Part shown: positions 26,451 through 38,821 of the stretch, in pieces
How the letters are laid out: each line of letters begins with the position of its first letter
Numbering within the stretch: position 1 is the first letter of the stretch
DNA from: Cladorhizidae sp. MBARI D1340-BT2
Taxonomy: Eukaryota > Porifera > Demospongiae > Poecilosclerida > Cladorhizidae
Length of the DNA stretch: 64,000 nt
Direction: 5' to 3'
Assembly (NCBI GenBank): GCA_028752905.1
Contig: JAQNBH010000002.1
Span: 31,626,738 to 31,690,737 of the forward strand
The notes under the pieces: generated by a model
What the model was told of the DNA's origin: nothing
The model's database searches: none
What the model saw: only the letters and a program-made list of their open reading frames with translations
Translations under genes and position numbers: made by a program

Positions 26451-26930
26451 TATAAAGTACATTTGTTTATGAAACTAGAGCAGTGAACTTATTAATTGTA
26501 TGTGAACTATACCCTTACTAGCAAAGATGAGAGTTCCTTAAATTAAGCACACATTACTAATGTATCATGAAGGCTAGGTGTGTTTTGATTTTGTAACTGC
26601 CCAACAATTATATCCAAATGCTGGAACAATTCAGGATTGAAGTACCTTTTGACATTTGTTGATAGAACATGGTAGCAGTGTGGAAACTCCCTCTTTATCC
26701 TGGTAGCTTGAGACCAGGGCTTGCCCAGAACTCAGAAATTACCCATAAATGGTTTGTGTATTAGAGATTAAAGATATGGCACTCTGCTACAGCTTAAAAC
26801 TTAACAACCCTACTTATATGGGAAGAGAGGGTAATACCAAGTTTCCCATCCAACTGCTCTCTTTGCTAGCCAATAAAGTTGAGTTTATGTAACCGGTAAT
26901 AGTAATCGTAGCAAAAAAAAAGATGAAATA
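26451..26930. other. AT-rich stretch with no recognised feature
   Basis: No domain-bearing frame, RNA gene or repeat that I can support. Confidence 0.4.
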
Positions 26931-27110
26931 AATGGCAGCAGTCAATGAACTCAATGAACTCTAAAATTGACATAATAAAATTACAATGACCTTCTCATAA
27001 TCAACTTGAATTCTACTCTCTGAATGTTCCTACTGATGAAGTATTGACCATCAGGTCAAAATGTAAAGAGAGTAAAATTCCAGTTGATTATTGAGAAGGT
27101 GATTGTAAAT
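26931..27110. mobile_element. Palindromic MITE, second copy
   Basis: Inverted arms start TTACAATGACCTTCTCATAA (26981) and end TTGAGAAGGTGATTGTAA (27108). The interior has a CTGAATGTTCCTACTGATGAAG block, as in the other family members. The upstream piece TCAATGAACTCTAAAATTGA is shared with the copy at 11171. No coding capacity. Confidence 0.72.
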
Positions 27111-27839
27111 AGCAGCAGATTCAAAGCCTGGGGAAAGAATACAAGCTGCACTGACTAGTGAGAATGATGACTGTATAGGTATAATAGCTGGTTGGAAAGG
27201 ATGCTGAGATTTCATTCTGACTCAATTGATTAGCATGCTCAACTGTAAAGGGTGTGATGCCATCTTAAATAAAATGGGTTTGCTAAATTGGAAATAATCA
27301 TCCCAGTGAATCTGGAAAATATCCGAGTCGGCTCTCACCTCAATCTTGCACAAGTTTGGAATTTTATAATGGGTACAATTCTACCTATTTCCCTCGTCAC
27401 ATTTACATGGAGATAAAATCAATAATGTAGAGATGAGTGTACTTATCAGCTATTCTATTGTTGAGACAATGTCTAGAGAAGTCATGGATAGGGCTTTAAG
27501 TTTTGTCTAATGAGGCATCAGGTTAAAAAAAAATTTAAAAAATCCTAAATTCCCTCACCACTCAATGCCATGCACATGCACTAGCTATACCAAATTTTCT
27601 GTCCCAACTCCCCAAAACTAGATTTGTTCAAAACACACTCATCCCATGATAAATATTCACCTTGAATAGGCTTCATAAAATGCTCAAAATCCTACTCATT
27701 TATTGCAAGCTATGGGTGAGTTCAAAACATATGGAATACTGAAGAAGGACCCTACCAAGGTGCAGGAAGGCAAGGTAATTTGTGTACTATACTAAAGAAT
27801 TTGGAGAAGATGAAAAAGTAACACCTGCTACCACTATAG
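27111..27839. other. AT-rich stretch with no clear feature
   Basis: No convincing coding signal except that the last part may be the N-terminal side of the Penelope-like relic that follows. Confidence 0.4.
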
Positions 27840-28390
27840 AATTTGGCCCACTGGAAGTAGACAATGACAGCTTTATAAACTGCCTAAACCTGATGTTCCC
27901 CTTAGGTCAATTGTGTCTTGTATATGTGCACCATTGCATAATCGTTCCAAGTTCATAGTACAGTTGATATCGCCCCTAGCTGGCAATACGAGTAGGATTC
28001 GGGGCATTTTATTGAGCTTATTAAAGGTGAATATTTATCACAGGATGAGGCCATGGAAGTAATTTTTGGAATGTTGTCGAAAGATGAGAGCTTGTGAGAG
28101 GACTACAATGGTGCTGACAAGATTTCTGACTGTTGGAACTGTGCCTGAAATCCACCTTCTTCAGGTATCAAGAAAAATACTAAGAGCAGAAAGAGGATTC
28201 AGCATGGGCTCTCAAGTATCTGCAGTGGTAGCCAACCTCTATATGGAGGAATTGGCACTCACAACTCCCCCACTGAAGCCAAGGTTTTGGAAGAGATATG
28301 TGGGTGATACCTTCTGCATTATGAAGAAGGGAAGTGAGCAGAACTTATGCCATCACGTTTTCCAGGTACATGTACTCCACTTCTGAGTGG
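27840..28390 (+). pseudogene. Penelope-like element RT relic
   Basis: Plus-strand frames contain PLRSIVSCICAPLHNRSKF and ISPLAGNTSRI, matching the P-L-R-P-I-V-S then S-K-Y-L then L-S-P-L-G pattern of Penelope-like RTs. Then ERTTMVLTRF, AERGFSMGSQVSAVVANLYM (RT block with M-G-S-x-x-S-x-x-V-A-N) and FWKRYVGDTFCI, where the usual D-D is changed to G-D. Stops and frame changes, and the loss of a catalytic Asp, make it inactive. The GIY-YIG endonuclease is not seen. Confidence 0.72.
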
Positions 28391-28730
28391 ATGAATGGAC
28401 CTTCATGTGTTGCCAAGTGCTCCAAGTACTCCAATTTTGAGAGCTTTACAGTGCTTGACATGTCACCACATACCACAAGTACTCCACATCTGAACAGATG
28501 AACAGTCCTTTGGTTGCCAGCACCACATGCCCTAAGTACTCCACTTCTGAGCGGCTGAACAGTCCTTCAGGTGTCAACATGAATGTGTTAGTATGGGTGA
28601 CAACATTCAACTCACGATAATTGATACTAGGTCCATCATTGCCATCCATTTTTGACCACCAGAATAGGTTGCCCCAAGTACTACTAGAACGATCACACCT
28701 GATGCCTGCATAGACTTTATCAGGTGCAGC
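28385..28730 (-). pseudogene. Gypsy RT scrap with tandemly repeated EVEYLGHVV block
   Basis: The minus strand starts SSSTWGNLFWWSKMDG and continues INYRELNVVTHTNTF, matching the start of a Gypsy RT. It then jumps to a L-F-S-R-S-E-V-E-Y-L-G-H-V-V block from the RT-RNaseH connection, which is repeated three to four times in degenerate units of about 53-59 bp. This cannot be an active protein. Confidence 0.65.
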
Positions 28731-29269
28731 CCCTCATCCCACCAAACGATTCCCATCTATGGCCAGACAGCATGCACTACTTCAGTGAGAATATGCATCT
28801 CCAATTCATTGGTTTCTCCTCTCTGGGGTCAGTTCACAATTACAAACACTTCTCGAAATTGAACAGAGGAAGACGTGTTCTTGCACAGACAAACAATTGT
28901 TACAAACCTTGACCTTTTGGTACCATCCAAAGGTGCCTTCTGAAGGAGGTCAATGACCACCAAAATGATTGGGATAAATTCCTGGATCCAATTCTGTTCT
29001 CTATTAGAAGTTCTAAGCAAAAGTCTATAGGTTATGAGTTGATGCACCAAAGATTTATTCTGCTTTTGTGGGAAATGTAATTTACAGAGTATTTTATTAT
29101 GGATAGGCTACTCTACCTGTGGAGATGGAAATGGCCAAAGAGGAAGATGGGTAAAATGGAAGGTGAAATGGAAAACTGTGGTTTCAAAGGATTAGGACAT
29201 TCAAGCAATGCCGAAGTTGAAGAAGTGTTTTTTAGAATGCCAAGAAAAATATTGTTTCATCACAAGCAA
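28731..29269. other. Stretch with no firmly recognised feature
   Basis: Short frames on both strands show no recognisable domain. The minus strand near 28830-29050 may be further Gypsy debris, but I cannot support that. Confidence 0.3.
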
Positions 29270-30350
29270 GATACAAAAAGGATTACGATGCAAAAAGGAA
29301 TTAAATAGACATACATACATGCATGTATGTATAATTTTTTAAGCATTATAGGAATTTCAAGTTGGTTCTCTCTCAAGTTCTTATGAGGAATTCAAAGAAC
29401 AGCAGGAAAGGAGACAAAATGTTTCCTAAATGGAGTGGCCCAAACGAAAATGTGGAACAAAAGGATCGTAAACTTTTCCGGTTGCGTAAACTAACACTAT
29501 TCTTGTCAGTCTGGTCAATGCTTCAGCCTGTCAGCTTTAGTGCTAAAAATTTCATACAAATGTTGCTTTTATATGTTTATATGCATGCAGAAATAGACAA
29601 TGCCATGCATTCTGAATCCATCTATGAATAATTGAAACTATGTAGTAGGTCTCATTACAAAGTTTACAGAAAAGTTGGAAATGGTTAACTGATGACACAT
29701 CACCCTGGTACAGGAATTTATTCAAAATGAATATTTCGGGGTTGCAATCCGCACTTTTGGTTTAAAATGATGGTTTCTCACATGTACAATAATGTCAGTG
29801 GTGATCATTGGGTTACATCTGGCATTAGAGTGGGTAGAGAGTGGCATGAGCCCATCATTGACTCATCAGCTAGCAATGATCTCCGTTTGTTCATAAAGAC
29901 CTGGAAGGTTTGGTTGAGACACAGTTAATTGTCCATGTCCCAGAGGGCAACAGCATAAGGATGCAAGTGAGTGTGGTGTCTTTGCTATCACATATGCATA
30001 CCACACGCCTAGGGTACCTTTGAAGATATGAAATTTGACAGGGGAGAAAATACAGTCATTTAATCGATTGCTTCAGCAGTGGGAAATTACTTCAATTCCC
30101 TCTACTCATAGGGAAAGTATTTTTCAACAGGAAAATCGCTATCGATTTGCCTCTTTTGATATCTATTGCTCTTGTAAGATGCCAGAGACATTTGGGAACA
30201 TGATCCAGTGTGATAATTGTAGGAGTGGTACCACTTACAGTGTGTAGGACTTGAGACCACCTCACTAACCAACAGCACTGAGTACTGGTATTGCAGAGAT
30301 TGTAATGTTAGTTATATACTTCAAGAGATGTTTGCTTTTACTGAAATACT
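29270..30350 (+). pseudogene. Ginger-like relic: GPY/F tail, C48 protease, PHD finger (B1)
   Basis: In order: NSKNSRKGDKMFPKWSGP (29390-29450), an integrase GPY/F-type tail; a C48 protease part with ISGLQS, D-H-W-V-T (probable catalytic His, near 29805) and D-A-S-E-C-G-V-F-A-I-T (catalytic Cys, near 29970); then a PHD finger with YCSCKMPETF and IQCDNC followed by a degraded W-Y-H. Frames change between blocks. Integrase tail, Ulp1-like protease and PHD finger in this order fit Ginger1-type cut-and-paste transposons as I recall them. The catalytic DDE core is not in the window upstream. B2 (36085-39186) repeats the part from 29556 onward. Confidence 0.62.
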
Positions 30351-31346
30351 TTCGGTAACAAAACAGGGTATCATTTGTCACTGTTGTTTATTGCAGGATT
30401 CAGCGGGCACTAGATATCATTTTAAAAGGAGTGTCAGAAAATTCTTCAACTCCACATTCCATACAAACAGTGACTGAAACTCAATTGCAGTCACGGCTAC
30501 AAATCTGGTCAGTGTTTCCTCTTACAAATTCACTCCATCCTCACATAGCCACAGCTAATATCTTGGTGGAAGTACTCCAGTCACAGTTAAATCGAGTTCT
30601 ATGTATGCTCAAATAAACTGCCTCCTCAAATGACCTCCGAATAGCGGGGGGATGGCATCCATCCGATGGCGTCACACAGACCCCCAGGATCTTTTTAAAG
30701 GGTGTCATCTTGCACTGCAACACCTGTCATGCATTGCACATGTAATGCACTGTAACACCTGCTCGGACATGCCACAACAAACTGGGGAGAGGGTACTGCA
30801 TCCCGGGTAGGTGACTGCACAAGGTGGTCACTGTTTTCTCATTCTAATACGCTCCATCGTCAGATAATCACAACTCAGTAAGACAGATATTTTGGCCTAG
30901 TTACAATCCTCAGCTGTCTGCCTTACTGAAATCATAGTATATAAAATAAACAGCATCCTCGGAAGATCATGGTTAGCATGGAAGTCACAGTAATATATAT
31001 AGGGGTAAGCTCTCCATCCCCAGACAAGTCACAACTAATTTCTTGGCTTAACTACTCCAATCACAAATGCTTTATTCTCCTAACTAAAATCTAGTATCCT
31101 AAAATTTAGTATACTATAATTAATGCTTAAAATTAACTGCCTCCTCAGACGATATCGAATAGTGAGAGGGGGTCGCTCCATCCTGTGGTACATCACTGTA
31201 TACTTGAATGCAGTGACCCCAGAATCACTGTATCCTAGATTCGGTGATCAGTGGTTATTAAGAACTAGGATACAGTGACAGGGGGGCATTCTAAAGGGGG
31301 GTCACCAGATACTGCAACACCAGTTTATTTGGAGGCATGACTCAGG
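30351..31346. other. Non-coding part of unit B1
   Basis: Shared with B2 37000-37949. The part just after the PHD relic (GGGCACTAGATA, GTGTCAGAAAAT) is also related to A1/A2 after their 27-bp repeats, showing that units A and B share an ancestor. No coding signal. Confidence 0.6.
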
Positions 31347-31887
31347 TTGAACTCTCTTTTCATACTCATCAATCCTGAAATCGACATTCTATATAGAAGA
31401 ACTTTCCTGGCCATCGTGCTTCCAACTACCCTTCTGCAACTCTGCTACCTTGACATTTGTACTTCCACTGCCAGGCCTGATATGATACATATATCAGGTA
31501 ATGACATCAACATGCTCAAACTCACAGCCGTAGCTAACTCTTATGATGCTATCACCAATGCTAGACAGAGCAGAAACCAACGATGTCTAGTTCAATTACC
31601 CATCTGAAGATGGGGAAATGATAGTAAATTATCACGCACTGGAAATAAGTTCCATTGGCCACTACAAATCAAATGCTCCAAGCACCATCTCTCAGACCTT
31701 TGCCATGTCCCAGACCTTCGCCATCTCCCAGACCTTGACAATCTCCCAGACCTTCGCTATCGCTCACCTTGGCCATCTCTCAGACCTTGGCTATCTCCCA
31801 GATCTTCGCCATCTTCCACTTTGGCCATCTTCCAGACCTTCACCCTCTCAAGAAATGAAGCCAAAAAAATTCTTCAGAAACTATTAG
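31347..31887 (+). pseudogene. Unknown ORF with 6-residue repeat, B1 copy (broken)
   Basis: Same sequence as the 156-codon frame in B2 (37950-38420), but here split by a frame change near 31600. The second part contains ISQTFA-type hexapeptide repeats coded by an 18-24-bp tandem repeat (CTCCCAGACCTTCGCCAT). No domain recognised. It may never have been a protein. Confidence 0.35.
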
Positions 31888-31998
31888 AATTATCTGTAGC
31901 AGCTCATGTCGCATTTGCAATGCCCAACTGGGACCAAAAGAAGCTCCTTTCAGGGGTGGATCCAGGAATTTTAGATTGGGGGGGTTGATGAACTACTC

Positions 31999-32252
31999 AC
32001 GGCCATAGCCAGGGGTGTTTCCATGCTGCCCGGAAATCCTTCCCCCTCTTTCCTGAATCATGATCAGATCATTAATCATTTTGCAAGAAAGCACCGTCCT
32101 GCATTTCTCTTGGCAATTATATAACAAGACATTATTATCATCACCAACATTATTATAACAAGAAATGTAAAATTGATAATTTAAAAAATTTGTGAGTGAT
32201 AGTGCAAGTGCTCAGGAACCCCCCTTAATGATTCCTGGCTATGGTCCTGGCT
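31999..32252. mobile_element. Small nested inverted-repeat element in the hAT left end
   Basis: The left edge GGCCATAGCCAGG and right edge CCTGGCTATGGTCC are imperfect inverted repeats about 250 bp apart, with no coding capacity. It splits the hAT left terminus from the second terminus-like string at 32283. Edges are approximate and no clear TSD is seen. Confidence 0.5.
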
Positions 32253-32423
32253 GCCTACCTACTAATAACCTAAGGAAGATGCTGGGGTGGATCGAGGAAT
32301 TTTAGAAAGGTACAGGGGGTGGGGGGTGCAGGGGAACTAGCCCATGCACACTGTACTGTGTAATGAATAAGAATATTTATCAGCTTAAAAGAACAGCAAC
32401 TAAAGATAAACAGGAAACTATTT

Positions 32424-34784
32424 TCAGTTAATAAATAGTGAAGCTTGAAAGAGCCTTCTCGGGTGACACTGCACAAAAGCATGGCAGATATCATCAACTG
32501 ACACTCTCATTCCATAGTTTATGGCTATTACAGCAAGATCAGAAAAGTGTTGTTCAGTCAAAGTCGACCTTGTATATGTCTTTATCCTCCTGAGCAAACT
32601 AAATGATCGTTCTGCTTCAGCACTGGTGATAGGCAGAGTGCAAGCAATGACTAGTAAGCAATGAATGTTTGGGAAAGAGTCAGAGTCACAAGAGCTAAGA
32701 GCTAGGAGAAGATTGTTGGGGATGGTAGCCTCATCTTTGTCTCGCTTATGCTCCCACAAATTGCCATCTTCTTAGTTCACTTTTGAGATTTTGAGAGACA
32801 AGGAACATGGAAGATCTTGTTCCCAGTACAGAAGGTCATCTATATGTTGTGATAGTTGAACACTCGGATTACAGTTGAGCACTGAAGGCACAAGACACAA
32901 AAGCATATGACTTTGTTTTCCCTCACCTTGAAATCTTTCCTCCAACTGGTTAATGAATGAATCCAGCACTGGTATAGCAATGACTCTCTTGTAATGCTCT
33001 TTTGCTGATTGACTTGGAGTGTTGCTTCGATTGCATTGAATGCTTGTCTTTCTTGGAACACTCTCACTCACACCAATTGACTCAGCCAGTTCAAGTACCT
33101 CACAATACCACAAGCTAAAAATGTCTTTCTGGGGTTTTTCAAGCATTCAATTGCTTCAGTAACTTTGTTATAGGCCTCATATATATCTTGATCCTGCTTC
33201 TGAAGTTTTGAAGCAAGTATTTTCACTTCATCAAGAACATTCTTGGTGATTATAAAAACAGCGAGCAGCTTTCAGACCTTATGCTTTCACTTTTGTCTCA
33301 GTATCCCAATTCCAGCTCCCATCTGATGAGCCTAATCAGTAGGACACAAAATGGCATCTAAGAAAGTGATAAGTGGCTCATACATTTCAAAAACACTAAA
33401 GCATGTATGTCTCTCCACCCATCTTGTCTTACACATTCCTGGAAGCTTTCTTGCTTTTGAAGAAGGCAAGAATTCATTGACTGTAAGTTCAAAAAGGTTT
33501 TGCCTCTTAGCTAAAAAGAGGTGTGCTTCATTTATAACTAAAATCAAGTTTCGTACTTCCTGAACAAGACATGCTCTGGCAATTGAAAGATTAAGGCAGT
33601 GTGAGTAGCAGTGTGGTACAGAGCTAGTGGGCTGACCTCCTTGACTTTAGATTGGACACCTGCAATGCCGGATGACATCACAGATGCTCTATCATAAGCT
33701 TGCCCTCTAATTCTACAGGGATCTAAAGAAACTGAAGGACTAGAAACTGTTTGAAGAATCTTTCTTGAAATGGATGAAGCATTGGCTCGGTCCAAGTAGA
33801 CAAAGCTAATCAGGCACTCCTTGATATGAGGATCAGTGGGAGAGGACAGATCAACATACCTGAAGCACACAGAAAGAATCTCTTGATTAGAATGAGGATC
33901 TGTGGCAATGATGGTGAAAGGCAATTTTTTTTCTCGGAGCTGTTCAGTTATATGCTCTCTAATTTTAGATGCATATATGTGAATAACCTCATTTTGAATG
34001 GTCTTGCTGGTATACTTCGCGTTCCTTTTAGCTGAGAGAAGGTATTTGTGTAGGAGCTTATCTGTCTTAGCCAAAAGCTGAAGTGTGACTACAAAATTGC
34101 CCCTGTTGACATCTTCATCTGAGAAATCCACTCTGTAGTCAGAGTGCCTCTGAATGGTAGTGCTTGCTTTGCCAAAAACTCTACAGCCAAAACTATCTTC
34201 TGGAGAACATGCCTGTTCTCTTCAGCTTGTTGGTTGCTCTGTTTCAATAGCCTTGTATCTATCCTTTCATCTGGTTGGTTAAAATTTCTGACAAAAAGGT
34301 CTACCCTCTCAGCTGCATGGCAATGCATTTGAGTCTGATCATGGCATACAAGTACACCATCCTTGCCAAGTGCTTTTGAGTATGGTTTCTGGTATGGGGA
34401 CAAAACTAACAAACCAGAACGATTGCCAACTCCAGAAACACTGCCTCTACCCGGCTGCTCTGGAAAAACTCTACAATATCTGCAAAGACTACCTGCAAGA
34501 ACAGTGCTGTATGAAAGCCAAGGAAATTGTACTAACCATCCAAGCTGGAAGGATACACTCCAGGTTTTTCCTAGTTTGGTAACCTGAAGATGATCAGAAG
34601 AAGGTTTGGAATGATGAGAAAGATATTGCTTCTTACGATCATCTGGGATATTATTTGCTAATGACCTAAGCTTATCCGAGTTACCTTGAGTGGCTTCAAC
34701 TATTGTCCCTAAGTCCACCGGTCCACTAGTTGATGGAACTACATTGAGTGATGTAGTCATCGTATCAATATTGTTGCTGAGCAT
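32424..34784 (-). pseudogene. hAT transposase (TTF-type zinc finger, DUF4371, hAT dimerisation), broken
   Basis: Minus-strand blocks in order: a TTF-type zinc finger with WSVSFQ, FPWLSYS and LCRYC (34560-34470); RGNFVVTLQLLAKTDKLL (34110-34050), PFTIIATDP (first catalytic Asp region) and AYDRASVMSSGIAGVQSKV of DUF4371; CKTRWVERH (33440-33420); a middle region; and LPITSAEAERSFSLLRRIKT with a DLAVIAIN block of the C-terminal dimerisation domain (32640-32520). At least four frame breaks, for example between the 34089-34784 and 33544-34131 frames. It resembles the ZMYM/P52rIPK-like group of hAT proteins. Mobile only if helped by another copy. Confidence 0.87.
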
Positions 34785-35704
34785 AACTGAGAAACAGTAG
34801 TTGGCATTGACAAGGAAGAGTTCGATGTAGTAGTTGTGACTGTGACTGTCATTGATGGTGATTGAACAAATAAATCTATATCAGTTGATGCACTAGAGTA
34901 ACCATCATCAGCAGTCGTTGACACAGGGATATGGGACCCAGACTCGATTCTACATTAATTAGATGGCTATTATAAATTGAGCATTCAACTCTTAACCCTT
35001 ATTGTTCATATACTAGCTGTATCTTGTGTCTTACCTTTTATAAAAAGTTGTCAGCTGGGTGCAATCACTGGGTGCTGGCCTCTTTCTACTTCCAGACATG
35101 GCAATATTGATGGCAGATGCAAAATCAATCCAGAATGACTAGATAGCTGCTATTATCATGCACGGCCACATTGCAGGAGTGTGGGTTTACTAGAATTTCA
35201 ACAGTTTGTAGTTTAACCAAAGTGTCTATATATCTATATCTAACAAGTGTCTATATCTAACAAGTGACAAAGTGTCTATATCTAACAAAGAAACTGGAGG
35301 TGGAGCTAGAGTTTAGAATGTTATGGGGGGGTTGCAACCCCAGAAACCCCCCCCCCTGGATCCACCCCTGCCTTTCATTGGCTTTCAAATTTATTTCAGT
35401 GTTCAAGCCTTACCTTAGTCTTTAGCTCTTTTTCTTCTGCTACTCGCCTTGCCAAGTTACCCAGTGTATGTTCTTACACTATGTGCGCGGTGATCCTTGT
35501 GCCCTAGGCTAGTGGCATTACTTGTTACCCACTTTTTGTCATGCACTTATTTAGAGCTGCTTTGTTTTTCATTCACTAAATAGGGGGACAATCCGATAAA
35601 GGGAGTGCTACTGCACTCCTAGATAGATAATTCGTGGCAATACCAACTTTTACAACCAGCTCTCCACAGAGTGCTTGCTTTGCTCACTAATGAGTCAATT
35701 CACC

Positions 35705-36066
35705 TGTCTGTTGTATGTGTGTATGTGTGTGTATATATGTGTGTATGTATGTGTATGTATGTGATGTACATGCATGTGTGTGTATGTGTATGTATGTATG
35801 TCATGTGTGTGCACATGTGTGTGTGTATGGTGCATACATGTGTGTGTATGTATGTGGTGTGTGTATGAGTGTGTGTACGAGTGTGTGTATGTGTGTGTAT
35901 GTATGTGGTGTGTGTATTTGGTGTGTGTGTATGTGTTTGTATGTATGTGGTGTGTGTATTTGGTGTGTGTATGTATGTGGTGTGTGTATTTGGTGTGTGT
36001 ATGTGTGTGGTGTGTGTATTTGGTGTGTGTATTTGATGTGTGTATGTATTTGGTGTGTGTATGCAT
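35705..36066. repeat. GT-rich microsatellite ending unit B1
   Basis: Variants of TGTGTATGTATGTGGTGTGT. The corresponding tracts in B2 (38822-39186) and at the start of A1 (1-60) show that each joint between units is made of this repeat. Cys/Val- and His/Thr-rich ORFs here are artefacts. Confidence 0.95.
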
Positions 36067-36239
36067 GTTTCATTGGAGATTTGACAAATGTTGTTTTTAT
36101 ATGTTTATATGCTTGCAGAAATTGACAATGCCATGCATTCTGGATCCACCTATGAATAATTGAAACTATGTAGTAGGTCTCATTACAACGTTTACAGAAA
36201 GGAGCTGAAAAGTTGGAATGGTTATATACCTGATGACAC

Positions 36240-36960
36240 ATCACCCTGGCACAGGAATTTATTCAAAATGAATATTTCTGGTTTGCAATCCGGTTTAAAA
36301 TGATGGTTTCTCACATGTATATATTCATTCAGAAGAGAAACAATCCAAACTTATAATGTCAATGGTGATCATTGAGTTACATCTGGCATTAGAGTGGGTA
36401 GAGAGTGGCATGAGCCCATCATTGACTCATCAGCTAGCAATGATCTCCGTTTGTTCATAAAGACCTGGAAGGTTTGGTTGAGACAGAGTTAATTGTCCAT
36501 GTCCCAGAGGGCAACAGCATAAGGATGCAAGTGAGTGTGGTGTCTTTGCTATCACATATGCATACCACACGCCTAGGGTACCTTTGAAGATATGAAATTT
36601 GACAGGGGAGAAAATACAGTCATTTAATCGATTGCTTCAGCAGTGGGCAATTACTTCAATTCCCTCTCCTCTACTCACAGGGAAAGTATTTTCAGCAGGA
36701 AAATCGCTATCGATTTGCCTCTTTTGATATCTATTGCGCTTGTAAGATGCCAGAGACATTTGGGAACATGATCCAGTGTGATAATTGTGAGGAGTGGTAC
36801 CACTAACAGTGTGTAGGAGTTGAGACCACCTTACTAACCAACAACACTGAGCACTGGTATTGCAGAGATTGTAATGTTAGTTATATACTTCAAGAGATGT
36901 TTGCTTTTACTGAAATACTTTCGGTAACAATACAGGGTATCATTTGTCACTGTTGTATAT
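36240..36960 (+). pseudogene. C48 protease plus PHD finger relic, copy B2
   Basis: Best-preserved PHD of the four copies: IYCACKMPETF, MIQCDNCEEWYH, a stop, then QCVGVETT and HWYCRDC, i.e. a nearly complete C4HC3 pattern. The protease part has D-A-S-E-C-G-V-F-A-I-T in a different frame, so it is broken. The GPY/F part present in B1 upstream is not included in B2. Confidence 0.65.
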
Positions 36961-37949
36961 TGTAGGATTCAATGAAAGGGAAGGAACCGCCAATTACTAG
37001 ATATTACCAGATACTGGCGGGCACTAGATATCATTTTAAAAGGAGTGTCAGAAAATTCTTCAACTCCACATTCCATACAAACAGCGACTGAAACTCAATT
37101 GCAGTCACAGCTAGAAATCTGGTCAGTGTTTCCTCTTACAAATTCACTCCATCCTCACAAAGCCGCAGCTAATATCTTGGTGGAACTACGCCAGTCACAG
37201 ATGATTTATTCACCTCACTGAAATCGAGTTCTATGCATGCTCAAATAAACTGCCTCCTCAAATGACCTCCGAATAGCGGGTGGGAGGGCATCCATCCGAT
37301 GGCGTCACACAGACCCCCAGGATCTTTTTAAAGGGTGTCACCATGCACTGCAACACCTGTCATGCATTGCACATGTAACACACTGTAACACCTGCTCGGA
37401 CATGCCACAACAAACTGGGGAGAGGGTACTGCATCCCGAGGTAGGTGACTGCACAAGGGGGTCACTGTTTTCTCATTCTAATACGCTCCATCGTCAGATA
37501 GTCACAACTCAGTAAGACAAATATTTTGGCCTAGTTACAATCCTCAGCTGTCTGCCTTACTGAAATCATAGTATATAAATTGAACAGCATCCTCGGAAGA
37601 TCATGGTTAGCATGGAAGTCACAGCAAAATATATAGGGGTATGCTCTTCACCCTCAGACAAGTCACAACTAATTTCTTGACTTAACTACTCCAATCACAA
37701 ATGCCTAACTAAAATCTAGTATACTATAATTTAGTATACTTAAAATTAACCGCCTCCTCAGACGATATCGAATAGTGAGAGAGGATCGCTCCATCCTATG
37801 GTACATCACTGTATACTTGAATTCAGTGACCCCAGAATCAGATTCGGTGATCAGGGGTTATTAAGAACTAGGATACAGTGACAGGGGAGCATTCTAAAGG
37901 GGGGTCACTAGATACTGCAACACCAGTTTATTTGGAGGCATGACTCAGG
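36961..37949. other. Non-coding part of unit B2
   Basis: Shared with B1 30351-31346. Nothing recognised beyond the relation to the A units noted there. Confidence 0.5.
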
Positions 37950-38420
37950 TTGAACTCTCTTTTCATACTCATCAATCCTGAAATCGACATTCTATATAGA
38001 AGAACTTTCCTGGCCATCGTGACCCTTCTGCAACTCTCCCACCTTGACATTTGTACTTCCACTGCCAGGCCTGATATGATACATATATCGGGTAATGACA
38101 TCAACATGCTCAAATCACAGCCGCAGCTAACTCTTATGAGGCTGCTAGACAGAGCAGCAACCAACTATGTCTATTTCAATTACACATCTGAAGACGGGGA
38201 AATGATAGTAAATTATCACGCACTGGAAATAAGTTCCGTTGGCCACTACAAATCAAATGCTCCAAGTACCATCTCTCAGACCTTTGCCATCTCCCAGACC
38301 TTCGCCGTCTCCCAGACCTTGGCTATCTCCCAGACCTTCGCCATCTCCCACTTCGGCCATGTTCCAGCCATTTCACCCTCTCAAGAAATGAAGCCAAAAA
38401 CATTCTTCAGAAACTATTAG
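37950..38420 (+). other. Unknown 156-codon ORF, B2
   Basis: An open frame starting MNSLFILINPEID, with NYTSEDGEM in the middle and ISQTFA/ISQTLA repeats near the end. The B1 copy is broken, and no domain or signal peptide is recognised. The lack of purifying constraint between copies suggests it is not a gene. Confidence 0.25.
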
Positions 38421-38821
38421 AATTATCTGTAGCAGCTCATGTCACATTTGCAATGCCCAACTGGGACCAAAAGAAGCTCCTTTCATTGGCTTTCAAATTT
38501 ATTTCAGTGTTCAAGCCTTACCTTAGTCTTTAGCTCTTTTTCTTCTGCTACTCACCTTGCCAAGCTACCCAGTGTATGTTCATACACTATGTGCATGGTG
38601 ATCCTTGTGCACTAGGCTAGTGGCATTACTTGTTACCCACTTTTTGTCATGCACTTATTTAGAGCTGCTTTGTTTTTCATTCACTAAATAAGGGGCAAAC
38701 CGATAATTATAGGGAGTGCAACTGCACTCCTAGATGGATAATTCGTGGCAATACCAACTTTTACATCCAGCTCTCCACAGAGTGCTTGCTTTGCTCACTA
38801 ATGAGTCAATTCACCTGTCTG

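Larger units (their letters stand above)
31951..35370 (-). mobile_element. hAT DNA transposon, 3,420 bp, exact ends
   Basis: Starts CAGGGGTGGATCCAGG and ends with its perfect 16-bp inverted repeat. It is flanked on both sides by CCTTT (31946-31950 and 35371-35375), which occurs once at the empty site in B2 (38479-38483). That gives a 5-bp target duplication and exact boundaries. The minus strand encodes a broken hAT transposase. About 330 bp inside the left end, GGGGTGGATCGAGGAATTTT (32283-32302) repeats the terminus, so the left end may be duplicated or nested. A smaller inverted-repeat element sits at about 31999-32252. Confidence 0.92.
29556..36070. repeat. Tandem duplication unit B1 (interrupted by a hAT)
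   Basis: Collinear with B2 (36085-39186). Without the 3,420-bp hAT at 31951-35370 it is about 3.1 kb, the same length as B2. It ends in a TGTGTATG-rich microsatellite (35705-36066), and B2 starts directly after it, so the two are head-to-tail. Confidence 0.93.

Noticed and set aside
35671..36163. Cys/Val- and His/Thr-rich ORFs, also at 38786-39261
   Set aside because: Translations of GT-rich microsatellites.
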